Source: a delta proteobacterium MLS_D
Lineage (GTDB): Bacteria > Desulfobacterota > Syntrophia > Syntrophales > UBA2210
Direction of reading: 5' to 3'
Assembly: GCA_002030015.1 (NCBI GenBank)
Contig: LQBH01000035.1
Coordinates: 51,979 to 115,978 of the forward strand
Length of the DNA: 64,000 nt
A program made the position numbers and the translations under genes. Below the pieces are notes generated by a model, which saw only the letters and a list, made by a program, of their open reading frames with translations, was not told where the DNA came from and made no database searches. This document shows positions 56,752-64,000 of this stretch, piece after piece (the stretch's first letter is position 1; each line of letters starts with the position of its first letter).

Positions 56752-57741
56752 TCAATCAACCGTCCAGGACAGGATGACCGGCATGTCGCCCGGTCGTTCC
56801 CGCTTTACCACCGCCGTGATCCGCCGTATCATGCTATCCATGCGGCCCGTCGACTCGATGGAAAAAAAGTCGCTTCGAATCCCGATGAGCTCCGCCGCTA
56901 TTGTCACATCGCCCATGCCCGGCACCCGACGATACCAGGAGGATGCCGACAGGTCGTTATTCTCGTCTCTCCTGTAGCGGTTCATGTCGTCCGCCATGCC
57001 GGCGGTGATGGCCGGCGAAAGCGCCTGCAGCACAGGCTCCGGCGCCGTGTTGATGTTGATGCCGCCCGTCTCGTGAACGGTGAGAAAATTCCTGATGCCC
57101 GGGATATCGTCCCGGCCGTGGAAAAGATCCTCCGTTACACCTTTTACCAGCAGGAGTTCGTCGATCGTGTCCAGGGGTCCGTTTTTGCAGTCGCAGGGTG
57201 AAGCAAGGCCCCGGTAATAGCCCTGCTCCGCGCCGAAGCCGGTGATATCGTCGTCTTCGTCTATCCAGTCGGTAACGGCGTCAACGATATCACAGGCTTC
57301 CTGTTCGCTCAAGCCGAAGAGGGAAAGGGACAAAAACCGCACCAGCAGATCACGCCAGGCTTCTACGACACCGTTTTCGTCGACGAGCATGTTCAGCGGT
57401 ATTTTACCCGATTCGTCCGTCACGCGCACCTCGCAGTGCCCGATGCCGAAGGCCGCAGCCGTCTGGAGACTCACCTCTTCGGCCCGGGCCCAGTCATCGC
57501 GCAGGGATACCACGTCGCCGTCCTCCTCCTTCAGCACATACCTGCCGACGGCGATGCAGGACTTGGAAACATGTTCCAGAATAATCCCGTCGCCCGTGTT
57601 GGCCGCCTCGTACACCCTGGTGCGGGACGACGCGTTGAACTGAATCGCTGCCGACACGATGAGCACCATTACCAGCACCACCAGCAGCAGCGCTATACCC
57701 CTGTCGTTCCGTGGGTCCTCCCTGCGCACGGGTTGTTTCAT
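56752..57741 (-). CDS. gspK: Type II secretion minor pseudopilin GspK
   Basis: GspK is the large tip pseudopilin. The 329-residue protein has the prepilin segment DRGIALLLVVLVMVLIVSAAIQF and a large helical domain with DIVDAVTDWIDEDDD, GYYRGLASPCDCKNGPLDTIDELLLVKG and ININTAPEPVLQALSP, typical of GspK. The residue after the cleaved glycine is Ile, so it lacks the usual Glu5, as expected for GspK. It overlaps gspJ as ATGA. Confidence 0.93.
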   Translation of the reverse strand: MKQPVRREDPRNDRGIALLLVVLVMVLIVSAAIQFNASSRTRVYEAANTGDGIILEHVSKSCIAVGRYVLKEEDGDVVSLRDDWARAEEVSLQTAAAFGIGHCEVRVTDESGKIPLNMLVDENGVVEAWRDLLVRFLSLSLFGLSEQEACDIVDAVTDWIDEDDDITGFGAEQGYYRGLASPCDCKNGPLDTIDELLLVKGVTEDLFHGRDDIPGIRNFLTVHETGGININTAPEPVLQALSPAITAGMADDMNRYRRDENNDLSASSWYRRVPGMGDVTIAAELIGIRSDFFSIESTGRMDSMIRRITAVVKRERPGDMPVILSWTVD

Positions 57742-58445
57742 GATCCGCCTCCGGCGGCACGGGGAATGAATACCTTCGTCATAAAAACAAGCACCCCCTG
57801 AGGATCGCCCGGATCGTCAAACTCCAGCCGAATCGACACCACCGGCGGCGCCGTGCCGCGGCGGTTCCGGGTGTCGGATCGCGAGTCCCACTCCGGATGC
57901 GCCTCGCCCTTCCGCTCGAAGAACCGGCACGTGAAGGATCGCAGACCCTCGGCGACGATATGGGCATCCTTGTCACCGAAGGGGTCGTGACGTGTGTCCT
58001 CCTCGTTCACCCTGCACATGCGCTCCCGTCTCATCAGCGTCCAGCCGTCGCCGTCGGAATCCTCGACGCCGAACCAGGTGATGTCGGACAGCCCCCCGCA
58101 GGTCCCGGCGAGACCCAGGCGGCGGGACGAGACGAAACGCAGTTTCGTGAAGGAATCCTCCCAGGCGTCCTGCGGACCGCCCTGAAAAACGAATTCACCG
58201 TCCCGCGGCGCGAGCGATTCCAGGTCTTCCGAAAGATGGTTCATGACGACCCGCGCCATGGCGTAGGACTTGTCCAGATTGTCGCCTTCGCGGGCGACGC
58301 GAAGCGTTCCCGTCCATGCAGTGTACAGGGTGGCGAGGACGATGCCCAGGATCAGAACGGCCAGCATGATTTCCACGAGGGTGAATCCCCGCGCCGCCGT
58401 TTTTTCGTTACATGTGCTTCCCGTCACGGTTGCTCCCCCGTTCAT
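57738..58445 (-). CDS. gspJ: Type II secretion minor pseudopilin GspJ
   Basis: The 235-residue product has the prepilin sequence AARGFTLVEIMLAVLILGIVLATLYTAW, a 20-residue leader before the cleaved glycine, and the long C-terminal domain typical of GspJ (VMNHLSEDLESLAP, SIRLEFDDPGDP). The ATG overlaps the gspI stop by four bases. With I, K and H it forms the pseudopilus tip. Confidence 0.9.
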   Translation of the reverse strand: MNGGATVTGSTCNEKTAARGFTLVEIMLAVLILGIVLATLYTAWTGTLRVAREGDNLDKSYAMARVVMNHLSEDLESLAPRDGEFVFQGGPQDAWEDSFTKLRFVSSRRLGLAGTCGGLSDITWFGVEDSDGDGWTLMRRERMCRVNEEDTRHDPFGDKDAHIVAEGLRSFTCRFFERKGEAHPEWDSRSDTRNRRGTAPPVVSIRLEFDDPGDPQGVLVFMTKVFIPRAAGGGS

Positions 58446-58918
58446 TGCGACGATACGATCCTGTACAATTCGAGCCGGTAGGTGTTGTGCCGCTTCATCC
58501 GGTCGTTCGTGACCACCACCGTCATCTTGACCAGGCCGGAGAGCGGCGTGCCCTCAACGTTAACCTCCCAGGAATAATCGGGAAAATCGTCGCCGAACCC
58601 GCCGCGATCCGACCGCAGCAGGGACGAAATCGTCACTTCCAGTTCGGCCATGCGGCTTTTCGCCAGCAGCGACGCCGTGGTCTCGAAGCGAGACCGGTTC
58701 AGCATGGCGACGCTCTGTGACTGGGACTGGAAGACGGCGACCAGCGCCACGGCGAGCACCGCCATGGCGATTATGACCTCCAGGAGCGTAAAGCCCGCCG
58801 CGCGGCTCGTCACGGCGGCGTTGCCGTGCCGTTCCCCCGGGGTACTCGGAAGAATCGCCGGGTTCGGCTCCGCCGCGTTATCTCGCGTAACGCTTATCTC
58901 CTTGACCTGACTGATCAT
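58442..58918 (-). CDS. gspI: Type II secretion minor pseudopilin GspI
   Basis: The protein has the prepilin segment RAAGFTLLEVIIAMAVLAVALVAVFQSQSQ and the short domain of GspI (LAKSRMAELEV, YSWEVNVEGTPL). The start is uncertain. ATG 58918 gives a 158-residue protein with a long ~41-residue leader and lies inside the divergent promoter of the Crp/Fnr gene. GTG 58813 would give a normal leader (VTSRAAG|FTLLE), but neither has a good ribosome-binding site. It is the first gene of the large T2SS operon. Confidence 0.85.
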   Translation of the reverse strand: MISQVKEISVTRDNAAEPNPAILPSTPGERHGNAAVTSRAAGFTLLEVIIAMAVLAVALVAVFQSQSQSVAMLNRSRFETTASLLAKSRMAELEVTISSLLRSDRGGFGDDFPDYSWEVNVEGTPLSGLVKMTVVVTNDRMKRHNTYRLELYRIVSSQ

Positions 58919-58930
58919 ATTGGCTATACA
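58902..58930 (+). promoter_or_regulatory. Sigma70 promoter of the Crp/Fnr-family gene
   Basis: TTGACC (58902-58907) and TATACA (58925-58930) are separated by exactly 17 bases, 44 bases before the ATG at 58975. The match is strong and overlaps the presumed 5' end of gspI on the other strand. Confidence 0.65.
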
Positions 58931-58974
58931 GACACTCAACCTCGAAGTGGAATATTCCCGGAAAGGAAGGAACC

Positions 58975-59655
58975 ATGTCACCTGCCGGCCTGTTGGCGAA
59001 CATTCCCCTTTTCCAGGCCCTCGGGCTCGACGACCGGGAGCGGCTCAGCCGTTCCATCAAGCGCCGGGCCGTTCACAAAGGAACGGTCCTCTTTCAGAAG
59101 GGCGAGCCCGGTGCCACGCTCTACGTGATCATCACGGGAAAAATAAAAATTGTTCTTCCCTCGTCCCTGGGCGAAGAAATGGTCCTGGCCGTTTTCTCCG
59201 AGGGAGATTTTTTCGGAGAAATGGCCCTGCTGGACGGCATGCCCCGTTCCGCCGACGCCGTCGCGCTGGAGGATTCGGAGGTTTTCATGCTCGAGCAGCC
59301 CGACTTCGTGTCCTTCCTGCAGAACAGCCCGGCGGCCATTCAGGCCATTCTCCGGTCCCTTTCGCTCCGCCTCAGAAAAACCGACGATCTCCTGCAGGAC
59401 ACCTGCTTCCTCAATGTCTCGGGCCGCCTCGCAAAAAAACTGGTGGAACTCGTTGAGGAACACGGCACCCGGCAGGACAACGAGGCCGTCTTCGACCTGT
59501 CGCTCACCCAGGCGGATCTTGCCAGGATGGTAGGCGCCTCCCGGGAAAGTGTCAACAAGGAACTTCGCACTCTTCGTGAAAAGGGCCTGATCACCATCGA
59601 GGGCCGGTCGTTCACCATTCACAACATGGAGCGCCTGAGACGGCGCATCAAGTAA
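58975..59655 (+). CDS. Crp/Fnr-family transcriptional regulator
   Basis: The 226-residue protein has an N-terminal cyclic-nucleotide-binding-type domain (LFQALGLDDRERLSRSI; GDFFGEMALLDGMPRSADAVALEDS) and a C-terminal winged helix with the recognition motif LTQADLARMVGASRESVNKELRTLREKGLI (~residues 172-205). No FNR-type N-terminal cysteine cluster is present. GEMALLDGMPRSA matches the cAMP-binding loop pattern, so a cyclic nucleotide is possible. GGAAAGGAAGG precedes the ATG. It is divergent from the T2SS operon and is a likely regulator of it. Confidence 0.92.
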   Translation: MSPAGLLANIPLFQALGLDDRERLSRSIKRRAVHKGTVLFQKGEPGATLYVIITGKIKIVLPSSLGEEMVLAVFSEGDFFGEMALLDGMPRSADAVALEDSEVFMLEQPDFVSFLQNSPAAIQAILRSLSLRLRKTDDLLQDTCFLNVSGRLAKKLVELVEEHGTRQDNEAVFDLSLTQADLARMVGASRESVNKELRTLREKGLITIEGRSFTIHNMERLRRRIK

Positions 59656-59665
59656 AACGCGGACG

Positions 59666-59697
59666 GGGGACGGGGGCGCGGCGGCGCCCCCGTCCCC
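59666..59697 (+). terminator. 14-bp perfect GC hairpin after the Crp/Fnr gene
   Basis: GGGGACGGGGGCGC (59666-59679) and GCGCCCCCGTCCCC (59684-59697) form a perfect 14-bp stem with a 4-base loop. It begins 11 bases after the stop. No T tract follows. A short direct repeat (TGTACCG twice) lies just beyond. Confidence 0.5.
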
Positions 59698-59780
59698 CCG
59701 TGTACCGTGTACCGTGTTCCCCGGCGGCGTGCGGATCACCGCCGCGCCGTGAACGGTGTGCCGGGTTCAGCGGTGACCTC

Positions 59781-62700
59781 TCATTGCGGCATCTCCACCG
59801 GCTCCGGGTACCACGTTTCCGGCGGATTATACCCCTCGTCCTGCCAGCACTCACATATCCAGTAGTCCTCTGGATCATCATTTATGTAAGTGTCGTGGTA
59901 CGGATCCTCGGGACGCGCCTCTGTCGTGAACCGGCACCCGAAATGCGGCGCCGCCACGGTCTCCTCGTCTAAAATATCGTCGCCCGCGGGCGCGATACCG
60001 TTCACGACCCAGTTCACGAGGTCGTCAAAGGCCCCGGTCGTCTCAGCGGCGTTCATGCCGCAATGGTTGACGCTCCGGATGACGCGCGTCCGAAGCAGAT
60101 CGCTCTTGCCCGCCTGGTCGACCCTGTCCGCGTAGAGAATCTCGTGCGAGAAGGGCACGAAGAAATCCCCGATATCGTGCATGCTGAGCACGGGTATCGT
60201 GATATCCCCGGACACGGGATACATGATGGCTTCGGAGAAGGCCAGGTAGTCCGGGTTGGTCGCGATTCTCTGGATCGTATTGTTGAGATACGCCCGGCCC
60301 CCCTCATCGCTCAGGTAGTACTGGTACTCCGCATTGTCCACCACGTTGCCCATGCCGATACCGGCCGTGGGATCGACGATGAACTGGTACCCCTGTCCCG
60401 CGACCTGGAAGAAGGTCATGTTGGAGAACGCCTCGTACCACAGGGGGCGCCATCCGCCCGACCGGTACATACTGGCTTCCATGAAAAAGGAACCTGGCCC
60501 GTCGGGATGCGCCCCGCGGGCCGGGTCCTCGGGATCGTAGTAATACGGAGGAATCATGCTGGCCGGCGGCAGAGGCGGAATATAGCCGAGCGGACTCTCA
60601 AACTCCCCAATGCCGAACGTTAATGCCACGAGCAGATCGGCCTCCTCCTCGGTCATGGGCACCGCTGTGTCAAGACCGGTGAAGCAGTTCGCCAGGAGCG
60701 CCATGTCGGCGGAGAAGCTGAATTGCTCCATGGCGCCGCCGACCACGCCGCACATGGGCATGGCGCCGTCGTAGGCGTCGGGATACTCGGTGACGGAACG
60801 CGCCGTGATGTGCCCGCCCATGGAATGGCCGGTGATGTACACCCGTCCAGGCTCGCCGTGGACCGCCGCAAAGTAGTCGAGTAATGTTCTGGTTCCCACC
60901 ACGCCCGTGGCGATCTCGTACCCGTTTTCCCCGTAACTGGAGGCGGCCCAGGCGTACCCGTTTTCCACGAGATGCTCTCTCAGAAAGCCGGTCATGCTCA
61001 GGCTCAGCTCGGGATCGTCTCCCTGGTAGCCGTGGCAGTAAAGCACCAGGTCGCCGTTCCAGTTGTCGGGCATCTCAATCCAGTAGCCGGCCACCTGGTA
61101 ACCCGACCAGGGATTCACGTAATAGCCGTAGGTGCCGCCATACGTCTCGGCCCCCGCGAGGGCTTCCAGCTGCAAGTGGTTCCGTTCCACGAAGCGGAGC
61201 TGCTCGTAGGTGCAGGTCGCCGTCGACTGCGCCACAAACCACCAGGGATCGAGATAAGCCGGATCCCATGCCGCGAAAGCGGAAGCGATGATGGGGCGCG
61301 CATCGGGGAAGGCCATCTCCTCGGTGCTGTACAACTCCTCCATTCCCTCCACTTTTTCGACATAGGACAGTTCCTCCGTTTCGAAGCCCAGGACGACGTC
61401 TTCGGCATTCGCGTTGAAGGTGATGGCCTTGGGAACGCCGGTCACGTCCTCGTTCGACCAGGGCGCCCACTCGGCGCCGGCGACCGTTCCGGGATCGCCG
61501 GTTTCCATGAAATTGCGGAGAAATGCCCCCATGGCGTCCTGGAGGGCGATGCGGCCGGCCTCGTTTTCGGGAATGAAGGAATACCCGAAAAGACTGTCGG
61601 GACCGCCGAAGAAAAAGGGAATCTCCATCGAGTGGGCCGCGCCGAAAATCGTCGCGAACTCGTCCAGCTCCGGCACGCCGCCGCCCGCCCATTCAAAGAT
61701 GTAGGCGTAGACGTCGTCCTGGTTTTCACGCAGTTCGCGGCAGAGCTCGTCGAGGTACTTGACGCGGTAGTTCAGCGTGGTGAACCGCGTCAGGTCCTGG
61801 AAAATGCGTTCCTCGTCCTCGTTCGGAAAAATTTCTTCATAGGTCCATTCGTGTTCCTCATCCAAATCGGGATCAAAAATATCGTAGACCATGCCCCAGT
61901 TTTTGCCCAATGCCGCCCAGGCGTCCCCGGCGGCCAGGAGCAGGTCGTTCCACTCGTTTCTGTTGTACCCGATGATGATGGGAACGCTGTTGTAGTTGCC
62001 CTGGTCCAGGGCGTTGATCACCGTGTCGGGGATCACATAGCCGTCGGCGAAGGCGTTGTAGGTCTGGAGCTCAACCTCGCCCAGCGCCGTTTCCATCGTC
62101 GCGAGCAGTTCGGCCGCCGGAATCGCCCGAAGGTCTTCGGCGCCGAGCTCCGCGTATCCCGCGGCTTCGGTTATCGCCTCGCCCATGTCGGCGGGAATGA
62201 CCGGCATGACACCACTTTCGGCGACCGCGCGGTGGAAAAGACCCTCTGCCAGCGGGGATATGACCAGGTTCATCACGTTGTGGCCGCCGGCCGACTGCCC
62301 GGCGATGGTTACGCTGCCCGGGTCGCCGCCGAACGCCTCGATATTGCCCTGTACCCACTCCAGGGCCTTGATCTGGTCCAGCGTCCCGAAGTTGCCCGAA
62401 TTGCCGTAGTCGAGCAAGTCGTCGTCGTTGCGCAGGGCGGCGTGGCGGAACCAGCCGAGCGGTCCCAGCCGGTACTGTACCAGGACCACCACGACGTTGC
62501 GTTTTTCCGCCATCGCCCGGGCGTTGTGGAAGTAGTCGACGGCGCTTCCGAACTTGTTGGAACCACCGTGTATCCAGACATAGACGGGCAGGGCGCCGTC
62601 GTCCGTGTCGGGACGGAAAACATCCAGGTAGAGACAATCCTCGCTGCCGGTGATGTTGCCCGTCGCCTGCCAGGTCCGGGTCATTTCGAACTGGAGCGAG

Positions 62701-63455
62701 CGCGGACCGCTGTTCGTGGCCAGGCGCGTACCCGTCCAGGGCTCGGGATCCTGCGGGGGTTCCCAGCGCAGCTCGCCCACGGGCGGCTTTGCGTAGGGAA
62801 TGCCGCGCCACGCGGCGACCGTGCCGTCGGTAAACCCGGCCAGATCGCCGTACTGCGTCGAAACCACAACCTCCGGGCTCTTGGCCGCGTCAAGCTGGGC
62901 GCGCGCCGCGGCGGCTGAAACCAGCGTCCGCGGTCCGTCGAACACGTTGTCGGCGTTGAGCGCCGTCAGCAGGGCGTTCATCGAGGTTTCAAAGGCGTCG
63001 TCGTCACCCAGGTCGACCGGGTTCGCCTCCAGGTAAGCCGCGATATCAGGCAGGCCGATGCCGTTGTTGGTGTTGCCGTCGCCGTCGAGCGTCTGCAGAA
63101 GCTGGCCGATTCTCGTCGCCCTGGCGGTATCGGCGATATCGTCGGGCCGCACCACGCCCGCGGCGGGCGCTGTTCCCAGGAACAGGCCGTCCGCGCCGCC
63201 CAGGTAGAATTCAACTTCTTCACCGGGCTCGTAGGGAAATGTCCCGTCGGCGTCGGTCCAGCCCGCGTACGTGGGTGTCTTGTAATACAACCCCTCGACG
63301 GGGCTGTTGACGAAAGCCCCTGAACTGGGACCGGTGGGCGTCGCGTCGCCCCCGCCGGTACCGATGATGGAGACAAGCCCCAGCATGAGCACCGCCAGTA
63401 TGCCCGCGTACCGCATCCAGCGGAGCAGGCCGACTCTACCTTCTCGATTCATCAT
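59781..63455 (-). CDS. Exported protein with two serine-hydrolase domains (type-B carboxylesterase + alpha/beta hydrolase)
   Basis: The 1224-residue protein has an N-terminal hydrophobic segment (~16-33) followed by SIIGTGGGD. A ~150-residue module (residues ~45-190) contains WTDADGTFPYEPGEEV and LLQTLDGDGNTNNGIG, a pattern found in other exported proteins, with a Ca-binding-like DGDGNTNNG. Residues ~198-700 form a type-B carboxylesterase: GIPYAKPPVGELRW, SEDCLYLDVF, nucleophile GQSAGG with Ser388, probable Glu501, and His608 in AAHSMEIP. Residues ~750-1224 form a second alpha/beta hydrolase with GHSMGG, Ser878. ATG 63455 has GGAGG before it. It is likely a secreted esterase, perhaps a T2SS cargo; the substrate is unknown. 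Confidence 0.8.
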   Translation of the reverse strand: MMNREGRVGLLRWMRYAGILAVLMLGLVSIIGTGGGDATPTGPSSGAFVNSPVEGLYYKTPTYAGWTDADGTFPYEPGEEVEFYLGGADGLFLGTAPAAGVVRPDDIADTARATRIGQLLQTLDGDGNTNNGIGLPDIAAYLEANPVDLGDDDAFETSMNALLTALNADNVFDGPRTLVSAAAARAQLDAAKSPEVVVSTQYGDLAGFTDGTVAAWRGIPYAKPPVGELRWEPPQDPEPWTGTRLATNSGPRSLQFEMTRTWQATGNITGSEDCLYLDVFRPDTDDGALPVYVWIHGGSNKFGSAVDYFHNARAMAEKRNVVVVLVQYRLGPLGWFRHAALRNDDDLLDYGNSGNFGTLDQIKALEWVQGNIEAFGGDPGSVTIAGQSAGGHNVMNLVISPLAEGLFHRAVAESGVMPVIPADMGEAITEAAGYAELGAEDLRAIPAAELLATMETALGEVELQTYNAFADGYVIPDTVINALDQGNYNSVPIIIGYNRNEWNDLLLAAGDAWAALGKNWGMVYDIFDPDLDEEHEWTYEEIFPNEDEERIFQDLTRFTTLNYRVKYLDELCRELRENQDDVYAYIFEWAGGGVPELDEFATIFGAAHSMEIPFFFGGPDSLFGYSFIPENEAGRIALQDAMGAFLRNFMETGDPGTVAGAEWAPWSNEDVTGVPKAITFNANAEDVVLGFETEELSYVEKVEGMEELYSTEEMAFPDARPIIASAFAAWDPAYLDPWWFVAQSTATCTYEQLRFVERNHLQLEALAGAETYGGTYGYYVNPWSGYQVAGYWIEMPDNWNGDLVLYCHGYQGDDPELSLSMTGFLREHLVENGYAWAASSYGENGYEIATGVVGTRTLLDYFAAVHGEPGRVYITGHSMGGHITARSVTEYPDAYDGAMPMCGVVGGAMEQFSFSADMALLANCFTGLDTAVPMTEEEADLLVALTFGIGEFESPLGYIPPLPPASMIPPYYYDPEDPARGAHPDGPGSFFMEASMYRSGGWRPLWYEAFSNMTFFQVAGQGYQFIVDPTAGIGMGNVVDNAEYQYYLSDEGGRAYLNNTIQRIATNPDYLAFSEAIMYPVSGDITIPVLSMHDIGDFFVPFSHEILYADRVDQAGKSDLLRTRVIRSVNHCGMNAAETTGAFDDLVNWVVNGIAPAGDDILDEETVAAPHFGCRFTTEARPEDPYHDTYINDDPEDYWICECWQDEGYNPPETWYPEPVEMPQ

Positions 63456-63804
63456 GTTTTCCTCCTTGCAGTGCGATCGTTTTTCCGGCGGCGTTCCGTC
63501 CACGACCTGCGGGAACGCGGGCGAAAACCGCCATGAAAATGCGCGGCGGAACCGTTAAACGCAACGGCGCCGGCCGGTGGGTACAGGGAAGAGCCTTCCT
63601 GATACTCATAACGTAGCGTAAGGTGGACCCCATTGTCAAGACAAAAAATTAACTTTTTTAAGTTACACCTTGGTCCGTTTTTAAAGGTTATTTTTAATAC
63701 GACCTGGCCGAATCAATGCCGATTTATCGGCATTGGAAAGGACAGGTAAAATTACCGCATTGTTCAGAGAAAAGACATCTTTTGTAATGCTCTAAAATAA
63801 ATGT
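63456..63804. other. Region between the esterase gene and the transposase
   Basis: About 350 bases with no gene. Bases 63456-63623 are G+C-rich leader for the esterase. From about 63624 the sequence becomes A+T-rich, starting TGGACCCCATTG, probably the end of the IS element. A 10-bp perfect palindrome pair CAATGCCGAT/ATCGGCATTG spans 63714-63735. Confidence 0.5.
63610..63639 (-). promoter_or_regulatory. Possible hybrid promoter from the IS end toward the esterase gene
   Basis: On the minus strand a TTGACA (63634-63639) within the IS tip is followed after 18 bases by TACGTT (63610-63615) in chromosomal DNA, a weak -10. IS3-family elements can activate neighbours this way. The esterase start is at 63455. 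Confidence 0.35.
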
Positions 63805-64000
63805 TCAGTTAAAATGTAGCTCCTCTGGTGTCTTATAGTTAAGGGCCTGATGAGGTCTTTCATGGTTATAGAATATCATATAATTACCTATACCTTCCTT
63901 TGCATCTGAAATATTTCTGTAATCCTTTATATAAACCTCTTCATATTTGACAGATCTCCACAGTCTCTCGGTAAATATATTATCCATGGCCCTGCCCCTT
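63624..64000 (-). mobile_element. IS3-family insertion sequence, 3' end only
   Basis: A sharp change to A+T-rich sequence begins at about 63624 with TGGACCCCATTGTCAAGAC, which resembles IS3-family terminal repeats that begin TG. Downstream is the C-terminal end of an IS3-type transposase on the minus strand. The other end lies beyond the window, so length, inverted repeats and target duplication cannot be checked. The gap of ~180 bases between the tip and the transposase stop is longer than usual. Confidence 0.6.
63805..64000 (-). CDS. IS3-family transposase (OrfB, rve integrase), C-terminal fragment
   Basis: The visible ~65 residues match the end of the IS3 OrfB DDE integrase: GRAMDNIFTERLWRSVKYEEVYIKDY, then YMIFYNHERPHQALNYKTPEELHF. 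The catalytic Glu expected before this motif (WRSVKYE) is visible. The frame is open through the window edge, so the gene is cut by the window and not shown to be broken. Base composition is much lower in G+C than in the neighbours, a sign of recent transfer. Confidence 0.85.
   Translation of the reverse strand, partial: RGRAMDNIFTERLWRSVKYEEVYIKDYRNISDAKEGIGNYMIFYNHERPHQALNYKTPEELHFN

Noticed and set aside
63714..63735. 10-bp palindrome near the IS end as an attachment site or origin
   Set aside because: The loop is only two bases and there is no recombinase or repeat of it in the window; it may simply be a transposase-mRNA structure.

Overview
The window looks like the chromosome of a Gram-negative anaerobe of the Desulfobacterota (deltaproteobacterial) type. 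This is inferred from gene content and G+C-rich coding, not from a marker gene: there is an LptE outer-membrane lipoprotein, a full type II secretion system (T2SS), a glutaconate-type CoA-transferase, a lysine 2,3-aminomutase, and GT3/GT5/GT35 glucan enzymes of the kind seen in anaerobes. Only the last ~380 bases, which carry an IS3-type element, are visibly A+T-rich.

Region 1 (1-9952, + strand) is a long housekeeping run: glyA (cut by the window start), dCMP deaminase, nrdR, ribE, ribBA, ribH, nusB, an orphan M17-N-like protein, trkA, leuS and lptE. It meets rpsT (-) tail to tail on a shared TTAA. Region 2 (10618-19377) is mixed: a branched-chain amino-acid-type binding protein behind a long leader with two similar palindromes, a PNPOx-like protein, hisC, gctAB, gpmA with a good promoter and terminator, a cysteine-cluster protein, hpt and a DUF3426 protein. 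Region 3 (19377-24543, - strand) is gltX-purD-purH-tsaC behind a consensus promoter. Divergent from it is trpB2, whose leader looks like a transcription attenuator: a short ORF with two Trp codons followed by an intrinsic terminator.

Region 4 (26929-40905) contains rarA, a GpgS-like glycosyltransferase, and a four-gene minus-strand operon. That operon begins with a DHH-DHHA1 phosphoesterase, then a GT4 glycosyltransferase, a 1427-residue GT3 glycogen synthase-GT35 phosphorylase fusion, and an 898-residue GH57-GT5 glycogen synthase fusion. Divergent from the operon head is a diadenylate cyclase fused to YbbR domains. Making and breaking of c-di-AMP therefore sit next to making and breaking of an alpha-glucan; I regard this as the most interesting system in the window.

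Region 5 (40944-59655) holds xth, gspF-gspG-gspH (+), kamA, and a large minus-strand T2SS operon (gspI-J-K-L-M-N-C, an ExeA-like ATPase, a TPR protein, gspD, gspE). The operon runs on into a TrpR-family repressor and a nitroreductase. A Crp/Fnr regulator is divergent from its head. Region 6 (59781-64000) has a 1224-residue exported protein with two separate serine-hydrolase domains, a plausible T2SS cargo, and then the end of an IS3-family element whose tip carries an outward-facing -35 hexamer. I saw no rRNA, tRNA or CRISPR array.
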